From: an uncultured Ruminococcus sp.
GTDB lineage: Bacteria > Bacillota > Clostridia > Oscillospirales > Ruminococcaceae
DNA length: 64,000 nucleotides
Assembly (NCBI GenBank): GCA_949291125.1
Contig: CASEUJ010000040.1
Span: 55,500-119,499, forward strand
Direction: 5' to 3'
The number at the start of each line of letters is the position of its first letter. Position 1 is the first letter of the stretch. Shown here piece after piece: positions 26,164-35,701 of the stretch. The notes beneath the pieces are model-generated. The model was not told where the DNA came from. It ran no database searches and saw nothing but the letters and a program-made list of their open reading frames with translations. Position numbers and translations under genes: made by a program.

Positions 26164-27648
26164 TTAGAGGTTGGTATATCCCATCAAATACTTATCCACT
26201 TCTCTTGCAGCCTCTCTTCCCTCGCGGATCGCCCAGACGACTAAGGACTGTCCCCGATGCATGTCACCGGCAGTGAATACCTTATCCACATTGGTCTTAT
26301 ACTTACCTGCTTCTGTTGCCACGTTGGTGCGTGGGGTCACTTCAACGCCAAAAGCGTCTGTCACATAAGACTGTGCACCTAAGAAGCCTGCAGCAATCAG
26401 CACAAGATCGGCGTCTAAGATCTGTTCGCTGCCTGCGATCTCTTCCATCCGCATGCGCCCGGTCTTGGGGTCGTGTACCGACTGGAGCTTGATAGTCTCT
26501 ACCGCACGGACGTGATTTTTCTCGTCCTTGATAAAGCGCTTGACGGTGGTCTGATAGATTCTGGGATCCTGGCCGAATACCGCAATGGCTTCTTCCTGAC
26601 CATAGTCCGTCTTGCAGACCCGCGGCCACTCCGGCCACGGGTTGTTCTCCGCCCGAGTATCCGGCAATTTCGGCATCATCTCCAGCTGGATCACACTTTT
26701 GCAGCCATGGCGAATTGCCGTACCCACGCAGTCATTACCGGTGTCACCGCCGCCGATGACGATGACATTTTTATACTTAGCGCTAATGTAATACCCATCT
26801 GACAGGTTTGAATTGATCAGGCTCTTGGTAGTAGCTTTCAGGAAATCCACAGCGTAATAGATGCCGTCTGCTTCTCTGCCTTCTGCTACAATATTTCGAG
26901 GATTTGATGCACCACATGCCAAGATCACTGCGTCGTATTTTTCCAGCAGCTGTGCCGCCGAGATATCCTTGCCCACATCTACGCCAGTGCGGAATTTGAT
27001 TCCCTCTTCCTGCATCATATCCACACGGCGCTGTACCACAGTTTTCTCCAGCTTCATGTTGGGGATGCCATACATCAACAACCCACCTACACGATCTTCT
27101 CGTTCAAATACTGTAACACTATGACCACGCTTATTTAGCTGCAATGCTGCCGCCAATCCGGATGGACCCGAGCCGATGACAGCCACGCGCTTACCAGTGC
27201 GCACCTTCGGCGGATTTGGCTTCAGATGGCCGCTTTGGAATGCCTTTTCGATGATGGCATACTCGTTTTCCTTGACGGTAACCGGGTCATCATAAAGTCC
27301 ACAAGTGCATGCTTTTTCACACAACGCCGGGCAGACCCGGGATGTAAACTCCGGAAAACAGTTGGTCATCAAAAGGCGGTCTGCCGCTTCGTCCCAAAAT
27401 CCCTTATAGACTAGATCGTTCCATTCCGGGCAAAGGTTGTTCAAAGGACATCCTGACACCATGCCGAAAATCGGCTTGCCAGATTGACAAAACGGTACGC
27501 CACAATCCATACAGCGTGCACCTTGTTTCTGACGCTCCTCATCCGAGAGGGGCGTGTGAAATTCACGGTAGGTTTTGATGCGCTCCAGCGGTTCCTGGCC
27601 TACGTTTTCGACTCTCGCATAATCGAGAAATCCAGTTGCTTTTCCCAT
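26164..27648 (-). CDS. gltD: Glutamate synthase (NADPH) small subunit
   Basis: 494 residues. N-terminal Cys-rich FeS region (CMDCGVPFC, CPLNNLCPEWN, CPALCEKAC), then FAD-binding GSGPSGLAAALQLNKRGHSVTVFE (about 158-181) and NAD(P)H-binding GGGDTGNDCVGTAIRHG. C-terminal TAGDMHRGQSLVVWAIREGR closes the FAD site. The subunit feeds electrons from NAD(P)H to the large subunit, which makes two glutamates from glutamine and 2-oxoglutarate. It starts 15 bases after gltB, with GGGAGG ahead. Confidence 0.97.
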   Translation of the reverse strand: MGKATGFLDYARVENVGQEPLERIKTYREFHTPLSDEERQKQGARCMDCGVPFCQSGKPIFGMVSGCPLNNLCPEWNDLVYKGFWDEAADRLLMTNCFPEFTSRVCPALCEKACTCGLYDDPVTVKENEYAIIEKAFQSGHLKPNPPKVRTGKRVAVIGSGPSGLAAALQLNKRGHSVTVFEREDRVGGLLMYGIPNMKLEKTVVQRRVDMMQEEGIKFRTGVDVGKDISAAQLLEKYDAVILACGASNPRNIVAEGREADGIYYAVDFLKATTKSLINSNLSDGYYISAKYKNVIVIGGGDTGNDCVGTAIRHGCKSVIQLEMMPKLPDTRAENNPWPEWPRVCKTDYGQEEAIAVFGQDPRIYQTTVKRFIKDEKNHVRAVETIKLQSVHDPKTGRMRMEEIAGSEQILDADLVLIAAGFLGAQSYVTDAFGVEVTPRTNVATEAGKYKTNVDKVFTAGDMHRGQSLVVWAIREGREAAREVDKYLMGYTNL

Positions 27649-27663
27649 TGATTGTTCCTCCCG

Positions 27664-30600
27664 TTAATTTCTCGTATTGGCATAAAATGCTTCGATCTGT
27701 GCTTCTTCGCGGCTCATGCCTTCCTTTTCAAAGGCTGCGATGCTCTCCAGCATCTTTGCATAGTCGTGAGGTACGATCTTCTTGAACCGTGGCAGATATC
27801 CCTCAAAGTCAGCCAGAATCTCCTTACCCAGCTTAGAATCAGTCCACTGAACATGTTCTTCAATCAGAGCGCGCAGCTGTGCGATATCCTCCGGTCTGGT
27901 TACGCCGCTGAAACCAACCAGCGCCTTATTCAACTTGGTGTACAAATCATTCTCCACATCCAACACATAGGCAATACCGCCACTCATGCCGGCTGCAAAG
28001 TTCTTACCCACAACGCCCAGGATGACGGCACATCCGCCTGTCATGTATTCACATCCATGTTCACCCACGCCTTCGACAACAACATTTGCACCGGAGTTGC
28101 GAACGCAAAACCGTTCGCCGGCCACACCGTTGATAAACGCCTTACCACTTGTTGCACCGAACAGCGCTACATTACCAATGATGATATTTTCATTCTCCTT
28201 GAACTGAGAATTCTTCGGGGGGAATACAGCCAGCTTACCACCGGAGAGTCCCTTGCCGAAATAATCGTTACTGTCACCTTCCAGTGCCAGCGTCAATCCC
28301 TTCGGTATAAATGCGCCAAAGCTCTGGCCGCCGGCACCGTTGCAGTGTACCACAAAGGTATCGTCCTCTAATGTATTGTAATACTTCCGTGTGATCTCGG
28401 CGCCGAACAGGGTGCCCAGCGCACGATTCAAGTTGCTGACATTGATGCTGATTTCCTTGTGCTTCTTCTTTGCCAGTGCTTCCTTCATCTGGGGAATGAT
28501 CACCGTTTCGTCGATGGTATTTTCAAGTTTGAAGTCAAATACATCCTCCGGTACAAAGTGCATCTTCACTTCGCTATCCGGCTTTGCATATGGATTGGAT
28601 AAGATCCGCGACATATCTGTTTTGCCTTCCCGACTTTCTGCCGGATAGGGCTTCTGTACCAGTAGGTCGGAACGACCAATGAGTTCGTTCACCGTGTGGA
28701 TGCCCAGTTTTGCCATATATTCACGCATTTCCTGTGCAATAAAGCGCATGAAGTTGATGACATATTCCGGCTTGCCACGAAAGCGCTTGCGTAGTTCTGG
28801 ATTCTGTGTAGCAACGCCAGCCGGACAAGTATCCAGATTGCAGACACGCATCATCACGCAGCCCATGGTTACCAAAGGAGCAGTGGCAAAGCCGTATTCT
28901 TCTGCACCGAGAAGTGCTGCAATGACCACATCACGACCAGTCATCATCTTGCCGTCTGTTTCAATGACAACCTTCGAACGCAGGTTGTTCTGGATCAAAG
29001 TCTGATGCGTTTCTGCAAGACCCAGCTCCCACGGCAAACCTGCATTGTGGATTGAGCTTGCCGGAGCCGCACCCGTACCACCGTCATAGCCGGAAATCAG
29101 GATGACCCCAGCACCAGCCTTTGCAACGCCGGCAGCGATTGTGCCAACACCTGCTTCCGATACCAGCTTGACAGAAATCCGCGCCTTCTTATTGGCATTT
29201 TTCAAGTCATAGATCAACTGTGCCAGATCTTCGATGGAGTAAATATCGTGGTGCGGCGGGGGCGAGATCAGTGCCACGCCCGGGGTAGAATGACGCGTCT
29301 TTGCAATCCATGGATATACCTTCTTGGCCGGCAGATGACCACCTTCGCCGGGCTTTGCACCCTGTGCCATCTTGATCTGAATCTCCTTGGCAGAGGTAAG
29401 ATACTTGGAAGTAACGCCAAATCGTCCCGACGCCACCTGCTTGATGGCAGAACACTTATCTACGGCGCTGCCTGAGGTAACAATGCGTTCTAGGTCTTCA
29501 CCACCTTCACCGCTATTGGACTTACCGCCGATGCGGTTCATGGCGATCGCCATACATTCATGAGCCTCCTGAGAAATCGAGCCATAGGACATAGCACCAG
29601 TCTTAAAGCGACGCATGATCGATTCTACGCTCTCTACTTCTTCCATAGGGATGCCGCCGTCCTCGTCGAACTTAAAGTCCAATGTACTACGCAGTGTAAT
29701 GTGGCGATTTTCTGCATTGACACAGGCGGAGTACTGTTTGAATAGATTATAGTCATCACGCCATGTTGCCTGCTGCAATAGGTGAATGGTTTCTGGATTA
29801 TAGAGGTGCTCTTCTTGATTGCTGCGTTCTTTGTGCCAGCCGATACTGCGCAGCCCTTCATCCATCCCCAGCTCATTGGGATCAAAGGCGCTCTCGTGCA
29901 TTTCCATGCTGCGTTTTGCAATATCATCCAGATCAATCCCACCGACACGACTTACTGTATCCGGGAAAAATTCATCAATGACGCTTTCACTGATGCCCAG
30001 TGCCTCAAAAATCTTTGAGCCCTGATAAGACTGAATGGTGGAAATGCCCATCTTGGATGCGATCTTGACGATACCAGATACCACGGCATCAATGTATGCC
30101 ATACTAGCCTGCGAATAGTCCTTATCCACAAGACCACGGTTGATCATGTCGTACAAGGTATCCAGTGCCAGATAAGGGTTAACAGCACTTGCGCCAAATC
30201 CCAGCAGTGTTGCAAAGTGATGTACTTCACACGGCTCTGCTGTTTCGACGATCAGCGAAATCGCGGTGTTCTTTCTGGTCTTGACCAGATAAGTTTCCAA
30301 TGCTGCCACCGCCAGCAGGGACGGGATCGCCAGATGATCTCGATCTACACCGCGGTCGGTGAGGATCAAGATTGTTGCGCCCTTTGCATGCGCCTCTTCT
30401 GCCTGATGGTAGAGATTCTCAATGGCATCATGGAGTGGCACATCCTTGGTGTAGAGCATGGAGATATCTGCAGTCTTCAGACCATCAATCTTCATATCCC
30501 GGATCTTCATCAAGTCCAGATTAGTCAGAATCGGATTGTTAACCTTCAATACGCGGCAGTTACGTTCTTCTTCCTTCAGAATATTGCCAGCAATACCAAG

Positions 30601-32232
30601 GTATACAGTCGTGTCGGTGATCACCGATTCCCGAATCGAATCGATCGGCGGATTGGTAACCTGTGCAAAAAGCTGTTTGAAATAATCGAACAGCGGCGGA
30701 TTCATCTTTGACATTGCCGGAACCGGCGTATCGGTACCCATCGCAGCAGTCGGTTCGCTGCCGTTAATCGCCATGGGCACAACTACGCTATACAGCGATT
30801 CATACGTATAGCCAAATGCACGCTGAAGCCGCAGCAGTTCTTCTCCGCCATGACGGAAGGGACGCTTGTTCGGGATCTTCAGCTCGCGCAGCTCGTACAA
30901 ATTGTGATCAAGCCACTCACCATAGGGCTGACGCTTTGCATAGTAATTCTTGATTGTATCATCATCAATGAGCTTGCCCTGTACGGTGTCTACCAACAGC
31001 ATTTTTCCCGGATGCAAACGCTCTTTCTTGATAATACTTTCCGGTGGGATGTCATCCAGTGCACCAACCTCAGAGGACAGAATCAGGTACCCGTCATTGG
31101 TTACATAGTACCGAGAGGGACGCAGACCGTTACGATCCAGCACGGCACCCATCACATCGCCATCTGTAAAGATAATGGAAGCAGGACCGTCCCAAGGCTC
31201 CATCATCGTTGCATAATACTGATAGAATGCACGCTTCTCACGACTCATGGTCGGGATATGCTGCCACGGTTCCGGAATGGTCATCATCACTGCCAGAGGC
31301 AGATCCATACCAGACATGGTCATAAATTCCAACGTGTTGTCCAGCCGTGCCGAGTCAGATCCCCGAACATCCAGCATCGGCAGGATGTCCTTCATCCGAG
31401 CATTGAGTGCGTCACAGTGAAGAATCGATTCACGGCTAAGCATCTTGTCCACATTACCGGTGATCGTGTTGATCTCGCCGTTGTGTACCATCATGCGGTT
31501 CGGATGAGAACGCTGCCAGCTAGGGTTCGTGTTGGTACTGAAACGCGAGTGCACGATGCCGATTGCCGAATGATAATCCGGGCTATTCAGGTCGTGGTAG
31601 AACAAACGCAGCTGGTTTACTAAAAACATACCTTTATACACAATCGTACGGCTGGAGCAGGATACCACATAAGTTAACTTATCACGCTTTTCGAATACCA
31701 TCCGCGCAATATACAGCTTACGGTCAAATTCCAGACCTTTGGCACAATCGTCTGGCTTCTTGATGAATGCCTGCATAATATGCGGCATGCTGTCAAGTGC
31801 CTTAGAACCAAGAACATCCGGATTTACCGGTACCTCGCGCCAGCCCAGAAGCTCTAAGTTTTCTTCTTTTAGAACCTCTTCAAAGGTCTGCATTGCCTTT
31901 TGATATTTTTCTTCCGACTGTGGAAAAAAGAACATGCCAATTCCGTATTCTCGCTTTCCGCCAATCCGAATGCCTGCCTCTTTCGCAACCTTTGAAAAAT
32001 AGGTGTGTGAAATCTGAAGCAGAATGCCGACACCGTCGCCGGTCTTTCCTTCGGCATCCTTTCCGGCTCTATGCTCCAGAGTTTCCACAATGCGTAGTGC
32101 ACTGTCCACTACCTTGCGGTCGGTTTCACCGTTCATGTTGACAACGGCACCGATACCGCAGTTTTCATGTTCAAAACGAGGATCGTACAAACCACTTTTT
32201 GCAAACGGCTCCTGATTTCTGTAGTTGTCCAT
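27664..32232 (-). CDS. gltB: Glutamate synthase large subunit
   Basis: 1522 residues from the ATG at 32232 (AAGGGAGAAG upstream; an in-frame start 81 bases earlier has no ribosome site). Residues 1-24 are a propeptide; Cys25 in HENCGIGAV becomes the N-terminal nucleophile of the glutaminase domain (25 to about 430). The central domain, the FMN/TIM-barrel synthase domain (SGYDGGTGAAP), the 3Fe-4S cluster cysteines (CVMMRVCNLDTCPAG) and the C-terminal GxGxG beta-helix follow in the usual order. It is the first gene of the GOGAT operon and is preceded by an ANTAR-type leader. Confidence 0.97.
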   Translation of the reverse strand: MDNYRNQEPFAKSGLYDPRFEHENCGIGAVVNMNGETDRKVVDSALRIVETLEHRAGKDAEGKTGDGVGILLQISHTYFSKVAKEAGIRIGGKREYGIGMFFFPQSEEKYQKAMQTFEEVLKEENLELLGWREVPVNPDVLGSKALDSMPHIMQAFIKKPDDCAKGLEFDRKLYIARMVFEKRDKLTYVVSCSSRTIVYKGMFLVNQLRLFYHDLNSPDYHSAIGIVHSRFSTNTNPSWQRSHPNRMMVHNGEINTITGNVDKMLSRESILHCDALNARMKDILPMLDVRGSDSARLDNTLEFMTMSGMDLPLAVMMTIPEPWQHIPTMSREKRAFYQYYATMMEPWDGPASIIFTDGDVMGAVLDRNGLRPSRYYVTNDGYLILSSEVGALDDIPPESIIKKERLHPGKMLLVDTVQGKLIDDDTIKNYYAKRQPYGEWLDHNLYELRELKIPNKRPFRHGGEELLRLQRAFGYTYESLYSVVVPMAINGSEPTAAMGTDTPVPAMSKMNPPLFDYFKQLFAQVTNPPIDSIRESVITDTTVYLGIAGNILKEEERNCRVLKVNNPILTNLDLMKIRDMKIDGLKTADISMLYTKDVPLHDAIENLYHQAEEAHAKGATILILTDRGVDRDHLAIPSLLAVAALETYLVKTRKNTAISLIVETAEPCEVHHFATLLGFGASAVNPYLALDTLYDMINRGLVDKDYSQASMAYIDAVVSGIVKIASKMGISTIQSYQGSKIFEALGISESVIDEFFPDTVSRVGGIDLDDIAKRSMEMHESAFDPNELGMDEGLRSIGWHKERSNQEEHLYNPETIHLLQQATWRDDYNLFKQYSACVNAENRHITLRSTLDFKFDEDGGIPMEEVESVESIMRRFKTGAMSYGSISQEAHECMAIAMNRIGGKSNSGEGGEDLERIVTSGSAVDKCSAIKQVASGRFGVTSKYLTSAKEIQIKMAQGAKPGEGGHLPAKKVYPWIAKTRHSTPGVALISPPPHHDIYSIEDLAQLIYDLKNANKKARISVKLVSEAGVGTIAAGVAKAGAGVILISGYDGGTGAAPASSIHNAGLPWELGLAETHQTLIQNNLRSKVVIETDGKMMTGRDVVIAALLGAEEYGFATAPLVTMGCVMMRVCNLDTCPAGVATQNPELRKRFRGKPEYVINFMRFIAQEMREYMAKLGIHTVNELIGRSDLLVQKPYPAESREGKTDMSRILSNPYAKPDSEVKMHFVPEDVFDFKLENTIDETVIIPQMKEALAKKKHKEISINVSNLNRALGTLFGAEITRKYYNTLEDDTFVVHCNGAGGQSFGAFIPKGLTLALEGDSNDYFGKGLSGGKLAVFPPKNSQFKENENIIIGNVALFGATSGKAFINGVAGERFCVRNSGANVVVEGVGEHGCEYMTGGCAVILGVVGKNFAAGMSGGIAYVLDVENDLYTKLNKALVGFSGVTRPEDIAQLRALIEEHVQWTDSKLGKEILADFEGYLPRFKKIVPHDYAKMLESIAAFEKEGMSREEAQIEAFYANTRN

Positions 32233-32346
32233 GACCACTTCTCCCTTGCTGTAATTTCTAAACTTGTACCGACAGAAAGCACCACACGATTTTTCTGTGA
32301 GAACGCAAAGCACGCGCTTCTCTTGCCATCATGTACTTCAGAAAAC

Positions 32347-32429
32347 AAAAAACGCCCACAAAGCAGTAGAACTCTCTCCACTGTTTCATAAGCGCCATTG
32401 CTTTTATATTTCTACTCAATCCATCGAGT
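32347..32429 (-). promoter_or_regulatory. ANTAR-type two-hairpin antiterminator and terminator in gltB leader
   Basis: Minus-strand RNA order. Hairpin 1 (32429-32414): stem ACUCG/UGAGU around the hexaloop AUGGAU. Hairpin 2 (32403-32390): stem AAGC/GCUU around the hexaloop AAUGGC. Both loops have A at position 1 and G at position 4, the rule for RNA sites of ANTAR antiterminator proteins. A terminator follows (32396-32353, then six U at 32352-32347). Its 5' arm, GGCGCUU, reuses the loop and 3' arm of hairpin 2, so hairpin 2 and the terminator exclude each other. I infer that an ANTAR response regulator, not in this window, promotes gltB read-through. Confidence 0.75.
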
Positions 32430-32443
32430 TTTATGATATGTTT

Positions 32444-32472
32444 ATTATACCGCATCTTATGCTAGTTGTCAA
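32444..32472 (-). promoter_or_regulatory. Promoter of gltB-gltD
   Basis: Minus strand TTGACA (32467-32472), 17 bp spacer, TATAAT (32444-32449): full consensus. It gives a leader of about 200 bases containing the ANTAR-type element. Confidence 0.9.
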
Positions 32473-32658
32473 TAGCAAAATCGCATTTTTTTCGAAAAAA
32501 ATAAAATAATCGCCGAAATTAATTTATTTAGAAAAGAATTTAGTGATTTCAGGGCATCTGTGGCTTTTGCTGTTAAATAAAAAATCTCATGCACTTATTC
32601 ACGTACAAACATGACACAGCATCAAAAACATAGTCCAAAATTTTACAGTTTCTTTTGC

Positions 32659-32687
32659 TTGACAAATCGTCATCCCTATGATATAAT
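32659..32687 (+). promoter_or_regulatory. Promoter for dockerin protein gene
   Basis: TTGACA (32659-32664), 17 bp spacer, TATAAT (32682-32687): full consensus. The stretch between this and the gltB promoter is AT-rich with nothing else recognised. Confidence 0.85.
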
Positions 32688-32737
32688 AATTCCTATCATA
32701 TCCATAGCTAAAAAGCGCATCTGAAAGGACTGAAAAC

Positions 32738-33643
32738 ATGAAAAAGACGATATCAGCATTGCTGTGCGCCGGTATTTTCTGCTATTCTATCGCACTATCA
32801 CCTTGGGCTGTTCTTGCTGCAGAAAACGCCTCTGACATTCCCGTTGTCATTATGGATAAAAGCAGTGCTTTATATTATGAAGTACAAAATAGCGATGGCA
32901 CAACTTCGTTGCGGCTTTTGCCAGAGAGTCAGATCACTGGCGAAGTCGCGATCACGGTATATGATTATCCGATCCACGTTGTGATCACACGGCAATCTTC
33001 AGAAAGGCCATATGTCTATTATGAAACTGACCTTGCGCCGCAGGAAGGTTCAAACGCAACAGAATACGTTTTTTTATTGGATTATTCAGAGCTGCCGAAA
33101 AATCCATCCCATTTTGACCAGACCTATACGGCAGATTTTTTATCCGGCATATACAGCTCCTCTTACTCCATTGAGATCAGCGTTCCTCAAAACAAAGGCA
33201 ATGCAGCTTATACGGAATCCAGCATGCTGATCGCAGATTATCACACAGAAAGTGATGTCACCGGCAAAACACGATACCAATACACAGTTTCATTTGCACA
33301 AGAAGATGTTTCACCGATCACGGTTACAGAAAACGACGCTGTTATCACCGATGGTTCTGCCACACTGGATCGTCAGATTCAATTTTTATGGAGCCCCTAC
33401 ACACTCGGCGATGTAGATGAAAACGGCATTATCAACCTGTCAGATGCCTATACGATTTTGACATACTACACAGAGGAAGCTGCAACCGGTTCATTACCCG
33501 AAGGCGCGAATTTTAAAGCGGCAGATGTCAATGGAGATGAAACGATTACCATTTTTGATGCGTTTGCAACTCTGACTTATTATGCAAAGGCTTCTGCTGG
33601 TTACAAACTAACATTAGAACAAATTGTGGAAGAAATGTCATAA
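32738..33643 (+). CDS. Secreted dockerin-containing protein of unknown function
   Basis: 301 residues. Signal peptide about 1-27 (cleavage near VLAAEN). Residues 30-220 form a beta-rich module that I do not recognise, with no glycoside hydrolase motif. The C-terminus is a dockerin: GDVDENGIINLSDAYTILTYY and ADVNGDETITIFDAFATLTYY, each a calcium loop plus helix, with Asp-Ala-Tyr/Phe at the usual recognition positions. It should attach to a cellulosome scaffold or cell-surface cohesin. Own promoter and a very strong terminator, so a single-gene unit. Role unknown; binding or structural functions are possible. Confidence 0.85.
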   Translation: MKKTISALLCAGIFCYSIALSPWAVLAAENASDIPVVIMDKSSALYYEVQNSDGTTSLRLLPESQITGEVAITVYDYPIHVVITRQSSERPYVYYETDLAPQEGSNATEYVFLLDYSELPKNPSHFDQTYTADFLSGIYSSSYSIEISVPQNKGNAAYTESSMLIADYHTESDVTGKTRYQYTVSFAQEDVSPITVTENDAVITDGSATLDRQIQFLWSPYTLGDVDENGIINLSDAYTILTYYTEEAATGSLPEGANFKAADVNGDETITIFDAFATLTYYAKASAGYKLTLEQIVEEMS

Positions 33644-33670
33644 TAACAAACAATTTTGAATCAAGCAAAT

Positions 33671-33717
33671 AAAGCACCTACTGATCGCAATGAACGTGCG
33701 ATCAGTAGGTGCTTTAT
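33671..33717. terminator. Strong bidirectional terminator
   Basis: A 19 bp perfect stem (33671-33689 with 33697-33715) with a 7-base loop and T/A-rich flanks, between the convergent dockerin and ispH-S1 genes. Confidence 0.85.
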
Positions 33718-33735
33718 TCGTATTATATATTGTGA

Positions 33736-35697
33736 TTATTCTTCGTCTTCGCCTTCAAATTCGTCATCCTGGTCATCCAGAAGTGCACGCATGGAAATCG
33801 AAATACGCTTATTCTCAATATCGATATCGATGATCTTAACATCGACTTTGTCGCCGATCGAAACCACATCCTTGACATTTTCAACACGTCTATCAGCCAG
33901 CTGCGAAATATGAATCAGACCATCCACGCCGTCCATGATCTGTGCAAACGCGCCAAACGGTGTGATCGAAACAATGGTAGCTGTTACAACATCGCCAACA
34001 TGATATGTAGCCTTGAACTTCTCCCACGGGTTATCCTCAGCCTTCTTATAACCCAGAGAAATGCGGTTATTTTCGCGATCGAGATCCTTGATATAAACCT
34101 CAATATAATCGCCGACATTGACAACTTCGCTCGGATGCTTGATGCGCTTCCAAGACAATTCAGAGATATGAACCATACCATCAATACCGCCCAGATCTAC
34201 GAATGCACCATAGCTGGTCAGCGACTTCACTTCGCCCTTATAGGTCTTGCCGACTTCTGCGGTCTCCCAGAACGCTTCTCTTGCCGCATCCTTCTCCGCC
34301 TTGATGACAGCCTTGATCGATCCAACAGCTCTTCTGCGGTGTTCGTTGACTTCAAGGATGATAAAACGCTGGGTTGTTTTCACTAGAGAATCCATCTCTG
34401 CGCCACGCGGCAAACCGCTCTGCGATGCCGGGATAAATACGCGAACGCCCGCATAACGGATGATCACACCGCCCTTGACTACGGCACTAACGGTGCCCTC
34501 CAGTACAGTCTTTTCCTCATAGGCTTTCACAATCTCTTCAAAGCCCTTGATCTCGTCCACTTTCTTTTTCGAAAGTGTGACAATGCCTTCCTGATCATTA
34601 ATTTTGGTAACAATGAGATCAAGTTCATCACCAATGGAAACGACATCTTCCGGCTTTTTGCCAGGATCATCTGTCAGTTCACTCAGCGGCACATAACCAG
34701 TGTGCTTGGTTCCGATATCCACAATTGCCTCAGTGTTGTTCAGTGAACAAATGGTACCCTTTACGCGCTCTCCTGTATGTATTTTTTTGAAGGACTGATC
34801 CAATGCTTCTTCGAAGTTGATATCCTCCTCCAGATTATTGTTTTCCATAATTTCAGTCATAGTTTGTTGAACCTCCTTAATGATATGCGCCGGTGTGGAC
34901 GCGCCGGCAGTAATCCCGATCTTCTCGGCATTACGTAGGTCTAAGGTGTAAAGCTCGTCCGAATTCTCAATATGATAAGTCGTGCAGTTCTGATTGCAAA
35001 CGTGAAACAATTTCACAGTGTTCGAACTGTGTCTGCCGCCCACAACGACCATCAGATCAGACTGGCGGGAAAGCTTGTCTGCATCAGATTGCCGCACCTG
35101 TGTTGCGTGACAAATTGTATCATAAACCATAATATTCGGGTCGTCCTTAGGAAGAAGCCCTAAACACTTATCCCATACTAATATATTATACGTGGTTTGC
35201 GCAACAATTGCAAGCTTTTTGTATGATCTCCATAATTTTTTTTGAAAAAAAAGGTTTAGTGCTCTTTCGTCTTCGAAAACAAAGCAATTCCCCTTACAAT
35301 GCCCAACAATTGCCTCAACTTCCGGATGTGTACGATCTCCGGCGATCAGGACAAAATCGCCCTGTTGCGTATGCTTCTCCACAATCCGGTGAATTTTTGC
35401 CACAAACGGACAGGTCGCATCCACATAGGGGTTCCCCAAACATTCCAACTTTTGATATACATCTGCGCTGACGCCGTGCGAGCGGATAACTACACACTCT
35501 CCGGGTTTTAGTTCAGATACATCCTGTATAATGCGTGCCCCTTTCCGAGTGAGGTCATCCACAACATTCTGGTTATGGATGATGGGGCCGAGCGTTGCAA
35601 CCGCTTTATTTTGTTCCAGCGCCTTATAGCAGAGTTTGACAGCGCGATCTACGCCAAAGCAAAATCCAGCAGAATCTGCCACTCGAATCTGAGCCAT
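33736..35697 (-). CDS. IspH fused to ribosomal protein S1 domains
   Basis: 653 residues from the ATG at 35697 (GGAGGAATG upstream, 4 bp after plsC). Residues 1-285: 4-hydroxy-3-methylbut-2-enyl diphosphate reductase, last step of the MEP isoprenoid pathway, with the 4Fe-4S cysteines in GFCFG (C13), DATCP and DTICHATQ, and GGRHSSNT. Residues ~310-635: four S1 RNA-binding repeats (VKGTICSLNN..., LEGTVSAVV..., YKGEVKSLTSYGAFVDLGGIDGMVHISEL, VTATIVSITPFGAF). This fusion is common in Clostridia, where it supplies both IspH and S1 activity. The C-terminus is very acidic. Confidence 0.95.
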   Translation of the reverse strand: MAQIRVADSAGFCFGVDRAVKLCYKALEQNKAVATLGPIIHNQNVVDDLTRKGARIIQDVSELKPGECVVIRSHGVSADVYQKLECLGNPYVDATCPFVAKIHRIVEKHTQQGDFVLIAGDRTHPEVEAIVGHCKGNCFVFEDERALNLFFQKKLWRSYKKLAIVAQTTYNILVWDKCLGLLPKDDPNIMVYDTICHATQVRQSDADKLSRQSDLMVVVGGRHSSNTVKLFHVCNQNCTTYHIENSDELYTLDLRNAEKIGITAGASTPAHIIKEVQQTMTEIMENNNLEEDINFEEALDQSFKKIHTGERVKGTICSLNNTEAIVDIGTKHTGYVPLSELTDDPGKKPEDVVSIGDELDLIVTKINDQEGIVTLSKKKVDEIKGFEEIVKAYEEKTVLEGTVSAVVKGGVIIRYAGVRVFIPASQSGLPRGAEMDSLVKTTQRFIILEVNEHRRRAVGSIKAVIKAEKDAAREAFWETAEVGKTYKGEVKSLTSYGAFVDLGGIDGMVHISELSWKRIKHPSEVVNVGDYIEVYIKDLDRENNRISLGYKKAEDNPWEKFKATYHVGDVVTATIVSITPFGAFAQIMDGVDGLIHISQLADRRVENVKDVVSIGDKVDVKIIDIDIENKRISISMRALLDDQDDEFEGEDEE

Positions 35698-35701
35698 ATG
35701 A

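Noticed and set aside
27652-28371. 239-codon open frame on the plus strand
   Set aside because: It lies wholly antisense to gltB, lacks a ribosome site, and its composition is that expected opposite a conserved coding strand.
30850-31623. 257-codon open frame on the plus strand
   Set aside because: Antisense to the glutaminase part of gltB; no promoter, ribosome site or recognisable domain.
32232-32440. T-box or glutamine riboswitch in the gltB leader
   Set aside because: No T-box AGGGUGG-type sequence and no fit to a glutamine riboswitch; the A1/G4 hexaloops fit ANTAR sites.
32258-32455. Leader peptide of about 65 codons in the gltB leader
   Set aside because: Its start lies at or upstream of the expected transcript start and there is no ribosome site. 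The hairpin logic explains the leader better than attenuation by translation.
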